A stretch of 8,957 nt of DNA from contig JAITTR010000045.1 in the NCBI GenBank assembly GCA_031286725.1, forward strand, positions 1 through 8,957, in the 5' to 3' direction. Position numbers and translations under genes: made by a program. Origin of the DNA: Holosporales bacterium (GTDB taxonomy: Bacteria > Pseudomonadota > Alphaproteobacteria > RUG11792). Shown here one piece after another: positions 1-7,924 of the stretch (positions are counted from its first letter, which is position 1; the number at the start of each line of letters is the position of its first letter). Below the pieces are notes generated by a model. It did no database searches. It was not told the origin of the DNA and worked only from the letters and a program-made list of their open reading frames with translations.

Positions 1-4
1 AAAA

Positions 5-34
5 ATACTTACTCGCCCAACTGAAGTTAAGTAT
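5..34 (-). terminator. Possible weak terminator after the Hcp-like gene
   Basis: A 7-bp perfect inverted repeat (ATACTTA at 5-11, TAAGTAT at 28-34) encloses a 16-base loop. Read on the minus strand, it lies downstream of the Hcp-like stop codon and is followed at once by a run of T up to the window edge, as in an intrinsic terminator. The stem is AT-rich and the loop long, so the structure is weak. A second repeat (GTTAAGT at 26-32, ACTTAAC at 59-65) shares bases 28-32 with it, so the two hairpins cannot form together. Confidence 0.3.
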
Positions 35-71
35 AGGAGAGGCTTTCGCTTTTCTTTAACTTAACAAACTA

Positions 72-731
72 TTAGTGAGCGTTTGCCGTTCCAAGAACTT
101 GGGTATAGTCAAACTCATAACAATACGTTCCAACTTTGGTTAGATTAACCGTACCTTTCGCTTCGTCAAATCCATAACTGTGCCTAATAATTCTTACCTT
201 TGCAAAAGCGAAAGAAAAGACTGCTAGGTGAACGTAACTTGTCGGATCGACAAATTTTAAGAAACAGCCGGTATATTCCGTGACTTGAACAATTTTCGGC
301 TTATTTGTATTATCTGTCGTCAAAAACGCAAGGGTACACTCGGTAACTTTGTCTAACGAACCTTCGTGAAGCTTTTTTATTAACTGCGGAACTACCATAT
401 TCTGAGGTATACATCCCCAAAAATCCGAAGCTCTAGCGGAGCCGGGCCTATGAATATTTTGAGATCTTATAGATAAAACGGAACTTTCGAAATGATTAGA
501 ACAAGCCAATAATTCTATACAATTCGAGCCATCCGAACCGATAACGCCTTCCATAGGGGTAACTTGTATATTGTTGTCGGTGGTTAATTCCGCGCCAAAA
601 TTTATTATTTTAGTAGGCGTCGTAGTTCCTTGTTCATATTCTCTTTGAACCCTATCTATATCGAACGGACATCCGTTGGACATAGGAATAGTCCCGTCAT
701 ATCCCGCTCCATAACTTCTCATAAAGGCCAT
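72..731 (-). CDS. hcp: Hcp-like type VI secretion tail-tube protein, extended
   Basis: Hcp forms hexameric rings that stack into the inner tube of the T6SS, and it also acts as a chaperone and carrier for effectors. The call rests on a hand comparison. The N-terminus MAFMRSYGAGYDG resembles the usual Hcp start (MA-x-x-M-x-x-x-G-x-x-G). Residues 71-84 (CIELLACSNHFESS) resemble the second strand (IEVLSFSWGVS type). Residues 85-135 fit the following strand and helix with 'SPxLxxAxxxG' character (VVPQLIKKLHEGS). Residues 171-188 (FSFAFAKVRIIRHSYG) resemble the LNFAKVxVxY strand. At 219 aa it exceeds the usual 160-175, and most of the excess is about 50 residues between the first and second strands (about 14-70). 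It has seven cysteines (21, 71, 77, 107, 132, 156, 204), many for an Hcp. GGA six bases before ATG favours this start over Met4. It is transcribed away from tssK. Divergence is high, so a more distant tube-like protein is possible. Confidence 0.72.
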   Translation of the reverse strand: MAFMRSYGAGYDGTIPMSNGCPFDIDRVQREYEQGTTTPTKIINFGAELTTDNNIQVTPMEGVIGSDGSNCIELLACSNHFESSVLSIRSQNIHRPGSARASDFWGCIPQNMVVPQLIKKLHEGSLDKVTECTLAFLTTDNTNKPKIVQVTEYTGCFLKFVDPTSYVHLAVFSFAFAKVRIIRHSYGFDEAKGTVNLTKVGTYCYEFDYTQVLGTANAH

Positions 732-765
732 ATTTTATCCAAACTAAATAAAGTCTTACAATAAG

Positions 766-771
766 ATTATA
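766..771 (-). promoter_or_regulatory. Candidate -10 box for the hcp-like gene
   Basis: On the minus strand there is a perfect TATAAT, which would place the transcription start near 759 and give a leader of about 28 bases before the ATG at 731. No good TTGACA-like element sits 16-18 bp upstream. The closest is TTTACT at 792-797 with a 20-bp spacer. In such AT-rich DNA a TATAAT can arise by chance, so the support is only moderate. Confidence 0.35.
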
Positions 772-1090
772 TTTTAAGAAAGTTAATTTTTAGTAAATTC
801 CGGTAATTTTCTGAACGAGATAATAGACTGCTCTCTGAAGATTTGTTAAGGTCAGCGCGAAATAAAAAGCATGTTATTTTGAATAGCCTCGTTTGATATA
901 ACGGGTGAATAGGAGTTTGTATAAGGCTTCAAATACATAATTTTTTTGTTTGCAATCCGTATTTATATAGATTAAATGATTAGATTCTAGAAATTATCGT
1001 AAACGGTTAATTTAAAATAACCTACCGGGAAAAGATAAGTTCTATTTCACCTAAAAGAAATGGCAAGGGTAGAAAGATTTACGTAAAACG

Positions 1091-1119
1091 TTAATGATTT
1101 TTTAATAAATTTGTATAAT
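1091..1119 (+). promoter_or_regulatory. Candidate promoter for the tssKLM operon
   Basis: A perfect TATAAT at 1114-1119 is preceded, with a 17-bp spacer, by TTAATG at 1091-1096, a poor match to TTGACA. The predicted start near 1126 would give a leader of about 57 bases. A second TATAAT at 1166-1171 would start transcription almost at the tssK ATG and is the less likely choice. Upstream of tssK only GAG (1175-1177) resembles a ribosome-binding site, which is weaker than the sites before tssL and tssM. Confidence 0.35.
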
Positions 1120-1182
1120 TTTCTTGCGACTTTTTATAAAATTATAACCAGAAATTATAAATAAATATAATATTGAGAATTT

Positions 1183-2550
1183 ATGTCAAGTATGCGTGAA
1201 AGAATTTTTCCTATACCTCTTAGCATAAATTGGCATGAAGGGATGCTTTTATCTCAGCATCATTTCCAACAAAATGATTTAAGAAATTTTCATATTCTTG
1301 CTCGTCAAATTAGACTATTAGTATCGAATCACTATGGAGTGTGTCATTTAAGGACAGATAACGTAGCTTTGACGGATGGCATATATAGAATAGAAGAAAT
1401 AGAGGCAGTTTTTCCAGACGGACTTATTTTTAGTTTTTTTCCTAACAAAATAAAGAATTTAAAGCCCTTAGGAATAAATATCTCGAATAAGATAGAAGAT
1501 AAGTCAGCAGACATAGTTATTTTCTTAGCGATTGCCGAAAGTCTAGAAAATGTTTCCCCAATTATCGGAAATCCGCCAAGATTTTACTCTATTGAGGGAG
1601 AAGAAGTTCAAGATGAAAATATATCTGATAACTCCGTCAAAATTCCAAGATTGTTTCCGAACGCTTTTTTGCATATTGGGAATACGTTACCGGAGTTTTG
1701 CATTGGCTTCCCATTGCAAAAAATCGTCATAGTCGACGGAGTCTACAAAATAAAAAACTGGACTCCTCCTTGTTTTTTTATTGAAAGGCACTTTCCTCTT
1801 TGGAAGAAATGTTCGAACTTGGCAATCTCAATAAGAGAAAAGGCGACCTTTTTAGCGGAAAAATTAAAAAATTTAACAAGCGAAAGCTCTCTTAGTGATA
1901 CGGAAAAAATGTTATGCCAGTTAGTTCAAATTTTGCCGGGATTTGAGGCGTTAGTTTATAGCAACGAAATTCGGCCTTATGAGTTGTATCAAAAATTGGC
2001 GGATGTCTTGGGGGCTATGTCGGCTCTTATACCGACAGATATCGTTCCCGTTATGCAGCCTTATAATCATAACGATATAGACGATTGTTTATATCCCGTT
2101 ATATCTTTAATAGAACATTATTTATCAACAATAGAACGAGGATTTTCTATTATTCCATTTAAGAAAAAAGAAAGATTCTTCTATCATTATTTATCTTTAG
2201 ACGAAATTAATTCTTGTAAGAATGGGAAAATATACGTCGGACTTAGAGGAGATAAAGAAACTAACTTATCTGACATTGAACTTTGGATGAATAATTCTGT
2301 AATAGTTTCAGATTTTGCCGTGGAAAATGTAAGAATAAAAAGAATAAAAGGAACAAAAAGATCTTTATTGCCATTCGAAATAGTTTCTAAAATACTTCCT
2401 GGGAGAGGAATAGTTATGTTTGAAATAGAGATAGACAAAAGTTTCATAAAAGGCGAGCAGAATATACATATATTTAATCCTGGAAATTATTCGGGACTCC
2501 AACCTACAGAAATAATTTTCTACTTACCTAGAAACAAAGGGGGAAGATGA
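1183..2550 (+). CDS. tssK: Type VI secretion system baseplate subunit TssK
   Basis: TssK is a trimeric baseplate protein in the cytoplasm. Its N-terminal part binds the TssF/TssG wedge, and its C-terminal head docks on the cytoplasmic domains of TssL and TssM. Diagnostic motifs are all present: NWHEGMLLSQHHFQQND at residues 16-32, LPGFEALVYS at 251-260 followed by RPYELYQKLADVLGAM at 264-279 (family form: HPFELYxALxxLAGxL), and PYNHNDI at 293-299 (family form: PYDHxDL). The length of 455 aa is normal. Met1 is preferred because GAG lies five bases upstream; Met4 is an alternative and would remove only three residues. It heads the operon, and its last codons overlap the tssL start (ATGA). No tssJ precedes it. 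No frameshift or missing region is seen, so the gene looks functional. Confidence 0.95.
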   Translation: MSSMRERIFPIPLSINWHEGMLLSQHHFQQNDLRNFHILARQIRLLVSNHYGVCHLRTDNVALTDGIYRIEEIEAVFPDGLIFSFFPNKIKNLKPLGINISNKIEDKSADIVIFLAIAESLENVSPIIGNPPRFYSIEGEEVQDENISDNSVKIPRLFPNAFLHIGNTLPEFCIGFPLQKIVIVDGVYKIKNWTPPCFFIERHFPLWKKCSNLAISIREKATFLAEKLKNLTSESSLSDTEKMLCQLVQILPGFEALVYSNEIRPYELYQKLADVLGAMSALIPTDIVPVMQPYNHNDIDDCLYPVISLIEHYLSTIERGFSIIPFKKKERFFYHYLSLDEINSCKNGKIYVGLRGDKETNLSDIELWMNNSVIVSDFAVENVRIKRIKGTKRSLLPFEIVSKILPGRGIVMFEIEIDKSFIKGEQNIHIFNPGNYSGLQPTEIIFYLPRNKGGR

Positions 2551-3368
2551 AACTTAACGCTAGCGAGAGCTCTGTAATTCAAGGATTTCAACTATTTTAT
2601 TATGATCTTTTGAGACAAAAGGAAAAAGCGTTGAGTCTTTATTTTTCTAATGATTTATCCTCAGATCCGCCTTTAGCGACCGAAAACGAGAAAACGGAAA
2701 ATTTGGAAAAACAAAACGAAATAGAAGGATCCATAGTAGCTATTCAAAAAAAGTTAATATCTGTCATAGAAAATTCGGTGGAAGCCATGCTTATAAGATC
2801 AAGAATAACGAATAAAATGGCCGAGAATGCGAAATATATTATGACGACGCTTGCCGACGAGATTTTTATTAATTTAAGGTGGGAAGGAGCGGGATTTTGG
2901 AGATTTTCGCTTCTCGAAAAACAAATTTTTCAATCAGAAGTCGCCGGAGATAAATTTTTTAGCATGTTAGACGAAGTAATGGGAAATATGTATTCTGTAT
3001 CCGAGGAAATGGCGTTTTTGTATCTTATGGCTTTAAGCTTGGGGTTTAAAGGAAGATACAGAGATATTGAAAACGCAAACGAGCATATTTCTTGGTATAA
3101 AGAAAGGCTTTACTCTCTGCTTCACGATAAACCCTCAAGATTATTTTATCCGGGAAGAAGTCATTTAATAAATTCTTGTTATGAGTACGCTTATACTGAA
3201 AACAACGATTCGCTTCTTCCAGATATAAAATTCTGGACGTGGAGCGCGATTGCCATAATAACGATTTACATAGTTGTCTCGTATTGCGTTTGGCATACCA
3301 TAACAAGCGATATAAGCGATGTTCTTCATAAAATTTATGAACAAACAAGGCAAGGTCCGTTGATATGA
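2547..3368 (+). CDS. tssL: Type VI secretion system membrane protein TssL (DotU family)
   Basis: TssL is an inner-membrane protein whose cytoplasmic hook-shaped DotU domain binds TssK and TssM. The family core is clear: LADEIFINLRW at residues 102-112 (usually LDEAVLxTPW), SLLEKQIFQSEVAGDKFF at 121-138 (usually LLxxFHxExxGGExFF), and LGFKGRYR at 165-172 (usually LGFxGRYR). One hydrophobic helix at about 231-249 is followed by some 24 residues that should lie in the periplasm. There is no room for the peptidoglycan-binding OmpA-like domain seen in 'evolved' TssL proteins. Residues 38-62 form a polar, charged linker rich in E, K and N. The 273-aa length is slightly above the usual 200-260. An AAAGGGGGA site starts just upstream, and the ATG overlaps the tssK stop by four bases, which implies coupled translation. 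Confidence 0.93.
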   Translation: MKLNASESSVIQGFQLFYYDLLRQKEKALSLYFSNDLSSDPPLATENEKTENLEKQNEIEGSIVAIQKKLISVIENSVEAMLIRSRITNKMAENAKYIMTTLADEIFINLRWEGAGFWRFSLLEKQIFQSEVAGDKFFSMLDEVMGNMYSVSEEMAFLYLMALSLGFKGRYRDIENANEHISWYKERLYSLLHDKPSRLFYPGRSHLINSCYEYAYTENNDSLLPDIKFWTWSAIAIITIYIVVSYCVWHTITSDISDVLHKIYEQTRQGPLI

Positions 3369-6300
3369 ATTTTGGGTTTCTTGGTCAGCTCATAAGCAAC
3401 ATATCCGACGGAATAAAAGGAGGAGCTACAGCTCTTCCCGTCATGATTGGGGTTGTTTTAGCCGTAGCGTTTATCGCTATGCTTTTTGTTACGATTTTCA
3501 CGCTAATCTCAATAAAACGAGCGGAATTAAAGTCCAAAAAGATTATTGACCTTCCTCCCTCCGCAATGCAAGGTGAAAAAGGAGGAGAGATTCCGAATAA
3601 TCCAGACGCGACAACCCCTTGGCCAGTTGGAGAGTGGCTTAATAAATACTTGATAAAAAAAGGATATATAAGCGTAAACAACATCGTCAGATCATTTTTT
3701 AAAGCCATGGATTTTTTAAAAGAATCTTTAGGAACGGGTTATAAATACAAACTTCCATGGTATATAATCGTCGGAACCGAAGGATCTGGAAAATCTTCTT
3801 TATTAAGCGGGTTTACGCAAGAGGAAATATTTGACGACGAAAAAGAAGAGGCCGCCTGCGCATGGTGGTTTTTGAAAAATGGAGTCGTTCTAGACGTAAA
3901 AGGAAATGCATTAATTCTCAAAAAAGGATATAATGCCGACGAAAAAAGCTGGGGAATTATTCTAAATATGCTTTCGAGATATAGAACCGAAAAGCCTTTA
4001 AACGGGATAATATTAACTATTCCCGCGGACGAGTTATATGGAAAAAATAAGTTTAGCTTAGACGATATCAAGAAAAGAGCCCAATTTATCGCGAAAAAAT
4101 TAAGTTTTGCCCAAAATTATCTAGGCTTAAAATTGCCCGTTTATATAGTCGTTACCAAGACCGATATAATCCCTGGCTTTCAAAGTTTTTGTTCGGAAAT
4201 CCCTGTTAAAAATAGAGCCAACATGCTAGGATGGTCCTCTCCATATTCGCTCGATACTGTCTATCGCTCGAAAATATTAGAGGAAGGGTTTAATTCGTTT
4301 GAAAATGAATTAAACGAGCTTAGGATGGAAATATTCTCCGAAAGCTCAATAATAACGACAAGGGACGGCGTTTTTGTTTTTCCAAGCGAATTGCTGTCAA
4401 TAAAAGAATCTTTAAGTTGTTATATAGACGCCATATTTAAGTCTTCTTCTGTTGACGAAAGATTTTATTTTCGAGGATTTTATTTTACTGGAGATAGTAA
4501 AATGGTTCCGCTGTTACAATTTGACAACAAGTCTTCGCCAGAGACTATGGCGATTTTAGGAACTCCGGACGCTGATATAAACGAGGCGGGAAATTTAACG
4601 GCTTCGTTTCGAAACGAAGAATTTGCCGTTAAAAAAATATTCTTTTTTGAGGATTTGTTATTAAAAAAGATTTTCATAGAAGACGGCATAGCGTCTCCTA
4701 TGAGATCTAAAGTATATCAATCTAATAAATCAATTTTTATAACGAAAGTTTCCGCAGCAGCATTTGTTGCAATTGGAAGTTATGGGCTATTTAACGCTAA
4801 GGATAAATTAAATCAAAATAAAGAAAATCTTTATCCTTCTTTATTTAAAATTTCTTCTATCATAAAAAACGCAAACGATTTAACTTTGAAAAACTTAGAA
4901 GATGATGGCAACGAAATATTAAGAGAATGCTCTGGTCAACTTTTGTTAATGATGCGTCAATTAAATAGCTCTAGATTCGCTTCATTATTCGTTCCAGCCT
5001 CTTGGTTCAGCTCCATAAATAAAGACCTAACGGAAACTCTGAGAATTTCGTATCAAAGGGTAGTCGTTAGGACGATTTATATGAATTTGATATTAAAAGC
5101 GAGATCTCTCCTTAATATGAAGCCTGTCCATGAGTCTTTAGATATTTCCGAGGTTCTAAACCCTAGCAAGAGCAAAGAATATGGGTTATTAAAAGGATAC
5201 GTTTTGGAGTTAACAGAACTCCAAAAATACGTTAAAAAATTCGATTCCTTAAGAACTTCCGGGGATCCGAAAGACTTAAACGATTTAATTGAATATACTT
5301 TTCAAGGTTCTCTTCCAAAGGAATTCTTGGATAATTATCAGCAATTTAGATCTATTCTAATGAATACTCCGTTCCCGCCAATAGATTTAAGTCCTTATAA
5401 AAAGATCGCTTATGACGTATTAATAAATCTGTTTCAAAATTATTTGGATACTATATTTACTACGAGAGCAGAAAATAGCGTAATATCTACGTTGAACAGA
5501 TTTATAAATAGCCTGACTAGACAAGATTTAAAAGAAGCGTCCGATTTCTCAAAGATAATAGACTTTTCGAAAAAGTTAACCGCGGTTTGTAAAGAGTTAG
5601 GAAAAGAAGGAGAAACTTGGCTTGACAAAGATATCTTCGAGCCGGATCAAGAATACGATTCGTTTTTAGACGGCGTCGAGATTCTTTTCGGAAAAGAAAC
5701 CGCCCAAAAACTACTGGATATAACCGCGGTTAATTTTGGATATTTAAAAGCTAGACTCGAGGAGTTTAACAATATGTTGAAAGGAAACTCCGCATATCAA
5801 TCTATTTCCAGGAAAACGCAAAGAGAGAAAACCTTTTCGTCAAGCGGAATATTTTTAATGGAAAAATGTCTTGCGTCGTTGTGTTCTTTCGCCTTTATGG
5901 AAAACCCGGGAGATTATCAATTAATAACGGACATTCCGGAAGGGAAAATGATTTTCTGGGATGATGAGTTGGTTCAATACGCTTATAAAATTGGGAAAAG
6001 TTTTGAACAATTTATGGCGACTTCTATAAAAGATTTTCCAAGAAATATGCAAGAAGGAATAACTCTTCTCGCGAAATCGAATATGTGTTCAGTTATCGCG
6101 GGCATAATCGCAAAATCTCAAAGTATAGTAGACTCCCCGGTTGGTATAACGGATGAATTAACTTCCGAAGAAATATTACAAAAACAAGTCGCAGAACTAA
6201 AAGGAGTTGCTCCTCGATTTGTTTCCTTGTTAAGAATACTTCGAGACGATAAGTTTAGTTTTGTTTTCGGAAATTTAAGAGCTGTTCTTAATAAAATAGC

Positions 6301-7882
6301 GTTTTCTCTTTTAAGCCATATAGACAAACTTTTAGAAAACCAAAAGCCGTATTACCCGAATAATTTAACGTTTAATTATTGGAACGGCGAACCGGGAGCA
6401 GGATTTCTTGCTTATTCCGCTTCCGATATGGAAGAGCTAACGCTGTATTTGCAATTGCAAAGAAAATTAATGACAAGATTAGCGATAGATTTCGCGGAAA
6501 CTATAGTTGATTTTTTAAATTCTAGCGTTATATTTGATCAAAATTATGGAAACCGCGGACAATTGACAAAATGGACGAGGATTGTTGACAATGTCAAAGC
6601 CTTAAACAAAAAAGATCCAACGAATTCGATTAGTATTCTCGAAAAATTCATTAGCAGAACTCTGAGCGAATACGATCTTGACAACATAACCTCCAAAATC
6701 GCTAGAAAAGACTTAATCGGAGACTCGGGCGACTATTTTATGAATATTATAAAAGAAATAAAAAAAGGAATAATGATCAGAGCTGAAATTTTAATTAGAA
6801 AAAGAAATATAGCTAGATATAACTCCCTTAGAGATTATTATACGAAGCATTTGGAAAAAACCTATCCGTTTAGTAACTACGATAGGTCTCAAAGAACGGC
6901 AAAAGATGCGGATTTGGACGCCGTACGAGGATTTTTTAAGATGTATGACGAATTTGGCGGAACTCCAGAAGCTATCTTGGATCAAATCTATCAACTTGGG
7001 GGAGAGGCAACTAAATGCTATGAATTTTTACAAAACATACATGATATACGAGTATTTTTCTCTGATTTTTTCGAACATGATTACGAATCTATGAAGGTTG
7101 GAATAGAAATTAATTTTAACGTAAACAAAAGAGGAGAAACAAATACAGATTATCTAGTAGATAAAGTGTTTAAGCCTAATAACGAAGCTAATATAGAACC
7201 AATAATGCAAGATAAAAGCTCAGTTTGGTATTTTGGCGAACCAATTGAGATATGCTTCAGATGGGCGAATGATGACGCTCAATCTCCCAAACCTGTCTAC
7301 GATCCTAACGATCCGGACATAATAATTGACGATTCTTCCGTAAAAATCCAATGCGTAGGAAATTGGTCTATTCTGAGATTTCTCCAAAAATATAGAGCCG
7401 AAGCAACAAATGCCGATCGTTCTTCGCCAAATCAAACTACGTTATGTTTTAAAGTTCCTCTCAATAATAATAAATTAACGAAAATATACGTTGGAATAAC
7501 TCCGTCTATTCCGAAAAAACCTGGCGATCCGGCTTTAACTACCGTAAAAGTTCCTAAAACCACGGATAAAATGCCAGAAATTCCAAGATCTGTAATGTCA
7601 GTTGTTGACGATGCTGTTTTGTCGACTAAGAATTTTCTTAATAATGGCGAAGCTGAAAATATTAATCTTGCGGAAGAAATGGAAAAGGATGAAGAAATTG
7701 CTGCTGATAAAGCTAAGTCGAAAAAAGAAAAAACGTCGCTTAGAAAAATTCAAAAAAACAAGCCAAAACCCTCACTCTCTCCTGAAAGAAAAGCGGTTAT
7801 CGATATATTAGAATCCGACGAATCTCCAGCAATCTCCGAGGGCGATTCCGTTATCGAAATAACAAACGAACCTATCGAATAA
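3365..7882 (+). CDS. tssM: Type VI secretion system membrane protein TssM (IcmF family)
   Basis: TssM is the large inner-membrane protein that spans the periplasm and, with TssL and usually TssJ, makes the T6SS membrane complex. In order: a hydrophobic stretch at about 22-49; a cytoplasmic NTPase-like domain with Walker A GTEGSGKSS (137-145), CAWWF (165-169), DVKG as the DxxG motif (177-180) and TKTD followed by IIPGF (264-272); RGFYFTG (370-376), an IcmF signature; a second hydrophobic helix near 457-475; a long helical periplasmic part; and the C-terminal beta domain with GNWSILRFL (1332-1340), the usual GPWALFRLL. At 1505 aa it is longer than most TssM proteins (about 1100-1300). The last 125 residues (from 1381) are a proline-, lysine- and glutamate-rich tail. 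All nucleotide-binding motifs are kept. AAGG sites lie 9 and 14 bases upstream, and the start overlaps the tssL stop by four bases. Confidence 0.95.
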   Translation: MNFGFLGQLISNISDGIKGGATALPVMIGVVLAVAFIAMLFVTIFTLISIKRAELKSKKIIDLPPSAMQGEKGGEIPNNPDATTPWPVGEWLNKYLIKKGYISVNNIVRSFFKAMDFLKESLGTGYKYKLPWYIIVGTEGSGKSSLLSGFTQEEIFDDEKEEAACAWWFLKNGVVLDVKGNALILKKGYNADEKSWGIILNMLSRYRTEKPLNGIILTIPADELYGKNKFSLDDIKKRAQFIAKKLSFAQNYLGLKLPVYIVVTKTDIIPGFQSFCSEIPVKNRANMLGWSSPYSLDTVYRSKILEEGFNSFENELNELRMEIFSESSIITTRDGVFVFPSELLSIKESLSCYIDAIFKSSSVDERFYFRGFYFTGDSKMVPLLQFDNKSSPETMAILGTPDADINEAGNLTASFRNEEFAVKKIFFFEDLLLKKIFIEDGIASPMRSKVYQSNKSIFITKVSAAAFVAIGSYGLFNAKDKLNQNKENLYPSLFKISSIIKNANDLTLKNLEDDGNEILRECSGQLLLMMRQLNSSRFASLFVPASWFSSINKDLTETLRISYQRVVVRTIYMNLILKARSLLNMKPVHESLDISEVLNPSKSKEYGLLKGYVLELTELQKYVKKFDSLRTSGDPKDLNDLIEYTFQGSLPKEFLDNYQQFRSILMNTPFPPIDLSPYKKIAYDVLINLFQNYLDTIFTTRAENSVISTLNRFINSLTRQDLKEASDFSKIIDFSKKLTAVCKELGKEGETWLDKDIFEPDQEYDSFLDGVEILFGKETAQKLLDITAVNFGYLKARLEEFNNMLKGNSAYQSISRKTQREKTFSSSGIFLMEKCLASLCSFAFMENPGDYQLITDIPEGKMIFWDDELVQYAYKIGKSFEQFMATSIKDFPRNMQEGITLLAKSNMCSVIAGIIAKSQSIVDSPVGITDELTSEEILQKQVAELKGVAPRFVSLLRILRDDKFSFVFGNLRAVLNKIAFSLLSHIDKLLENQKPYYPNNLTFNYWNGEPGAGFLAYSASDMEELTLYLQLQRKLMTRLAIDFAETIVDFLNSSVIFDQNYGNRGQLTKWTRIVDNVKALNKKDPTNSISILEKFISRTLSEYDLDNITSKIARKDLIGDSGDYFMNIIKEIKKGIMIRAEILIRKRNIARYNSLRDYYTKHLEKTYPFSNYDRSQRTAKDADLDAVRGFFKMYDEFGGTPEAILDQIYQLGGEATKCYEFLQNIHDIRVFFSDFFEHDYESMKVGIEINFNVNKRGETNTDYLVDKVFKPNNEANIEPIMQDKSSVWYFGEPIEICFRWANDDAQSPKPVYDPNDPDIIIDDSSVKIQCVGNWSILRFLQKYRAEATNADRSSPNQTTLCFKVPLNNNKLTKIYVGITPSIPKKPGDPALTTVKVPKTTDKMPEIPRSVMSVVDDAVLSTKNFLNNGEAENINLAEEMEKDEEIAADKAKSKKEKTSLRKIQKNKPKPSLSPERKAVIDILESDESPAISEGDSVIEITNEPIE

Positions 7883-7923
7883 AGTTTTTGGGAAAACTCT
7901 ACGCTCAATTTCAAAAGAGTTTT
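7883..7923. terminator. Convergent tssM/prmC junction with alternative hairpins
   Basis: Between the two stop codons, AAAACTCT (7893-7900) and AGAGTTTT (7916-7923) form an 8-bp perfect inverted repeat with a 15-base loop, the right arm ending one base before the prmC stop codon. A second hairpin, AGTTTT (7883-7888) with AAAACT (7893-7898) and a TGGG loop, uses the same central arm, so only one can form at a time. Both stems have few G:C pairs. The T tract on the plus strand is short and partly inside the stem. A bidirectional terminator is plausible but weak. Confidence 0.4.
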
Positions 7924-7924
7924 A

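Larger units (their letters stand above)
732..1182. other. Divergent intergenic region between hcp-like gene and tssKLM
   Basis: This 451-bp stretch separates the two oppositely oriented T6SS transcription units. It is strongly AT-rich, broken by stops in all frames, and I see no supportable gene or recognisable RNA gene. It holds the two candidate promoters listed separately. Other visible structure is slight: a TTCTAGAA palindrome at 985-992 and a 5-bp inverted repeat (CTACC at 1022-1026, GGTAG at 1068-1072). The length exceeds what two divergent promoters need, so operators or a small RNA remain possible, but none can be shown by eye. Confidence 0.6.

Noticed and set aside
1022..1072. A 5-bp inverted repeat (CTACC/GGTAG) considered as a small RNA or riboswitch stem.
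   Set aside because: The stem is short, the loop is over 40 bases, and no conserved riboswitch or tRNA pattern surrounds it.
3046..3353. Overlapping minus-strand open frames of 100 and 62 aa opposite the tssL 3' end.
   Set aside because: The plus-strand frame codes for the conserved LGFKGRYR motif and the membrane helix of TssL, and the antisense products have no recognisable features.
3739..4071. A 110-aa minus-strand open frame opposite the TssM nucleotide-binding domain, and similar ones elsewhere in tssM.
   Set aside because: These mirror the codon bias of tssM; the plus-strand frame carries Walker A, DxxG and TKxD motifs, so they are shadows.
7602..7811. A lysine-rich 69-aa plus-strand open frame within the tssM tail, suggesting a possible frameshift or overlapping gene.
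   Set aside because: The tssM frame stays open across the region to its own TAA, and the lysine richness comes from A-rich DNA read in another frame.
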